The translations under genes and the position numbers were made by a program. 5,386 nt of DNA from Sulfurospirillum cavolei (GTDB taxonomy: Bacteria; Campylobacterota; Campylobacteria; Campylobacterales; Sulfurospirillaceae), in the NCBI RefSeq assembly GCF_000813325.1, contig NZ_BBQE01000021.1; one strand, written 5' to 3'. Every line of letters begins with the position of its first letter. The first letter of the stretch is position 1. This document shows, piece by piece, positions 4,259-5,386 of the stretch. The notes below the pieces were generated by a model. It ran no database searches and was not told the DNA's origin. It saw nothing but the letters and a program-made list of their open reading frames with translations.

Positions 4259-5386
4259 ATGGTTCGTTCTTATTACCCTTCTGAATGTCACGCTGATTAT
4301 TTTGACTTTGAGCGTATCGAGGCTCTTAAACCTGCTATTGAGGCTTGTGGCATTTCTACTCTTTCTCAATCCCCAATGCTTGGCTTCCATAAGCAGATGG
4401 ATAACCGCATCAAGCTCTTGGAAGAGATTCTGTCTTTTCGTATGCAGGGCGTTGAGTTCGATAATGGTGATATGTATGTTGACGGCCATAAGGCTGCTTC
4501 TGACGTTCGTGATGAGTTTGTATCTGTTACTGAGAAGTTAATGGATGAATTGGCACAATGCTACAATGTGCTCCCCCAACTTGATATTAATAACACTATA
4601 GACCACCGCCCCGAAGGGGACGAAAAATGGTTTTTAGAGAACGAGAAGACGGTTACGCAGTTTTGCCGCAAGCTGGCTGCTGAACGCCCTCTTAAGGATA
4701 TTCGCGATGAGTATAATTACCCCAAAAAGAAAGGTATTAAGGATGAGTGTTCAAGATTGCTGGAGGCCTCCACTATGAAATCGCGTAGAGGCTTTGCTAT
4801 TCAGCGTTTGATGAATGCAATGCGACAGGCTCATGCTGATGGTTGGTTTATCGTTTTTGACACTCTCACGTTGGCTGACGACCGATTAGAGGCGTTTTAT
4901 GATAATCCCAATGCTTTGCGTGACTATTTTCGTGATATTGGTCGTATGGTTCTTGCTGCCGAGGGTCGCAAGGCTAATGATTCACACGCCGACTGCTATC
5001 AGTATTTTTGTGTGCCTGAGTATGGTACAGCTAATGGCCGTCTTCATTTCCATGCGGTGCACTTTATGCGGACACTTCCTACAGGTAGCGTTGACCCTAA
5101 TTTTGGTCGTCGGGTACGCAATCGCCGCCAGTTAAATAGCTTGCAAAATACGTGGCCTTATGGTTACAGTATGCCCATCGCAGTTCGCTACACGCAGGAC
5201 GCTTTTTCACGTTCTGGTTGGTTGTGGCCTGTTGATGCTAAAGGTGAGCCGCTTAAAGCTACCAGTTATATGGCTGTTGGTTTCTATGTGGCTAAATACG
5301 TTAACAAAAAGTCAGATATGGACCTTGCTGCTAAAGGTCTAGGAGCTAAAGAATGGAACAACTCACTAAAAACCAAGCTGTCGCTA
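4259..5386 (+). CDS. A: Gene A, replication initiator protein (5' part; continues at 1-414)
   Basis: This is the HUH-family rolling-circle endonuclease that nicks the viral strand at the origin, stays covalently bound to the 5' end, works with host Rep helicase, and re-ligates finished circles. The 376 codons here plus 137 codons at 1-414 give 513 residues, the known phiX174 length. The metal-binding HUH motif HFH is at residues 263-265 (RLHFHAVHF). The two catalytic tyrosines are Tyr343 and Tyr347 in FYVAKYVNKK. The ATG is preceded by GGAGG at 4247-4251, seven bases upstream, which is also the 3' arm of a terminator hairpin. The gene holds its own target site (codons 107-116), the A* start (codon 173), promoter PB and the start of gene B. 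No internal stop is seen. The apparent truncation at 5386 is only the circular seam. Confidence 0.98.
   Translation, partial: MVRSYYPSECHADYFDFERIEALKPAIEACGISTLSQSPMLGFHKQMDNRIKLLEEILSFRMQGVEFDNGDMYVDGHKAASDVRDEFVSVTEKLMDELAQCYNVLPQLDINNTIDHRPEGDEKWFLENEKTVTQFCRKLAAERPLKDIRDEYNYPKKKGIKDECSRLLEASTMKSRRGFAIQRLMNAMRQAHADGWFIVFDTLTLADDRLEAFYDNPNALRDYFRDIGRMVLAAEGRKANDSHADCYQYFCVPEYGTANGRLHFHAVHFMRTLPTGSVDPNFGRRVRNRRQLNSLQNTWPYGYSMPIAVRYTQDAFSRSGWLWPVDAKGEPLKATSYMAVGFYVAKYVNKKSDMDLAAKGLGAKEWNNSLKTKLSL
4577..4606 (+). other. Viral-strand replication origin (A-protein nick site)
   Basis: The conserved 30-base microvirus origin. It opens with CAACTTG at 4577-4583, and A cleaves between G4583 and A4584. 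An A+T-rich spacer (ATATTAATAACACTATAG) follows and the element ends GACCAC. It matches phiX174 4299-4328 by position and sequence. It occupies exactly ten codons of A (107-116, QLDINNTIDH), so the enzyme's target is in its own gene. A CCCC-GAA-GGGG hairpin starts three bases downstream. Confidence 0.96.
4609..4619 (+). other. CCCC-GAA-GGGG hairpin next to the viral-strand origin
   Basis: A perfect 4-bp GC stem (4609-4612 with 4616-4619) closes a GAA loop, two bases after the end of the 30-base origin. It is coding for A. A role in origin use is inference. Confidence 0.6.
4775..5386 (+). CDS. A*: Gene A*, internal-start product of gene A (5' part; continues at 1-414)
   Basis: A* begins at an internal ATG, codon 173 of A (MKSRRGFAIQRL), in the same frame and ends with A at 414, giving 341 residues. 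GGAG at 4762-4765 lies nine bases upstream and supports an independent start. It keeps the HUH motif and both active tyrosines of A but lacks the N-terminal 172 residues. From published work, A* is non-essential, cuts single-stranded DNA, and inhibits host DNA replication. Its coding region excludes the origin, which lies upstream in the part of A that A* lacks. Sequence alone shows the start and ribosome site; that the protein is made is established knowledge. Confidence 0.93.
   Translation, partial: MKSRRGFAIQRLMNAMRQAHADGWFIVFDTLTLADDRLEAFYDNPNALRDYFRDIGRMVLAAEGRKANDSHADCYQYFCVPEYGTANGRLHFHAVHFMRTLPTGSVDPNFGRRVRNRRQLNSLQNTWPYGYSMPIAVRYTQDAFSRSGWLWPVDAKGEPLKATSYMAVGFYVAKYVNKKSDMDLAAKGLGAKEWNNSLKTKLSL
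5141..5178 (+). promoter_or_regulatory. Promoter PB for gene B
   Basis: TTGCAA (5141-5146) and TACAGT (5165-5170) are separated by 18 bp, giving a start near 5177. It lies inside gene A, about 180 bases upstream of B. A promoter in this region is established for phiX174; the choice of hexamers is mine. Confidence 0.68.
5353..5386 (+). CDS. B: Gene B, internal scaffolding protein (first codons; continues at 1-329)
   Basis: Start of B: ATG at 5353 with a strong AGGAG at 5341-5345, seven bases upstream, inside gene A. The first 11 codons read MEQLTKNQAVA, and codon 12 (Thr) is split across the seam, with one base at 5386 and two at positions 1-2. B is read in the +2 frame relative to A. Promoter PB lies about 180 bases upstream. 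Confidence 0.95.
   Translation, partial: MEQLTKNQAVA

Overview
The window is the complete 5386-nt circular genome of the isometric single-stranded DNA coliphage phiX174 (Microviridae, Escherichia host), opened at an unusual place. Both ends lie inside overlapping genes A and B, and the last base joins the first in frame: A and A* continue from 5386 into position 1 in phase, and B reads through as codon 12 split 1+2. Adding 278 to a standard phiX174 coordinate gives the window coordinate, modulo 5386. All eleven known genes are present (A, A*, B, K, C, D, E, J, F, G, H), all on the + (viral, mRNA-like) strand. No tRNA, mobile element or CRISPR was seen, and I found no undescribed gene system.

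Layout. Positions 4259-5386 plus 1-414 encode A, the rolling-circle initiator. It contains the viral-strand origin at 4577-4606, the internal start of A* (4775), gene B in another frame (5353 to 329) and the start of K (329). K bridges into C (411-671). D (668-1126) contains the lysis gene E (846-1121) in its +1 frame and overlaps J (1126-1242) by one base. F (capsid), G (spike) and H (DNA pilot) follow. The three intergenic gaps (1243-1278, 2563-2672 and 4196-4258) carry hairpins, terminators, the primosome site and a promoter. No gene-free stretch exceeds 110 bases.

How the genes work together. A nicks its own gene at the origin and drives rolling-circle replication with host Rep. C switches replication to packaging of single strands. 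B (internal scaffold) and D (external scaffold) assemble F and G into a procapsid. J enters with the DNA, H forms the DNA ejection tube, and E lyses the cell by inhibiting MraY. Transcription starts upstream of A, B and D and is attenuated at hairpins after J, F and H.

The main departure from wild type is a TAG stop at codon 7 of E (864-866), silent in overlapping D. This is the classical am3 amber mutation, so this is a laboratory am3-lineage genome, closely related to the DNA used as a sequencing control. Other differences from the reference, as I remember it, are at 1111, 3009 and 3089.
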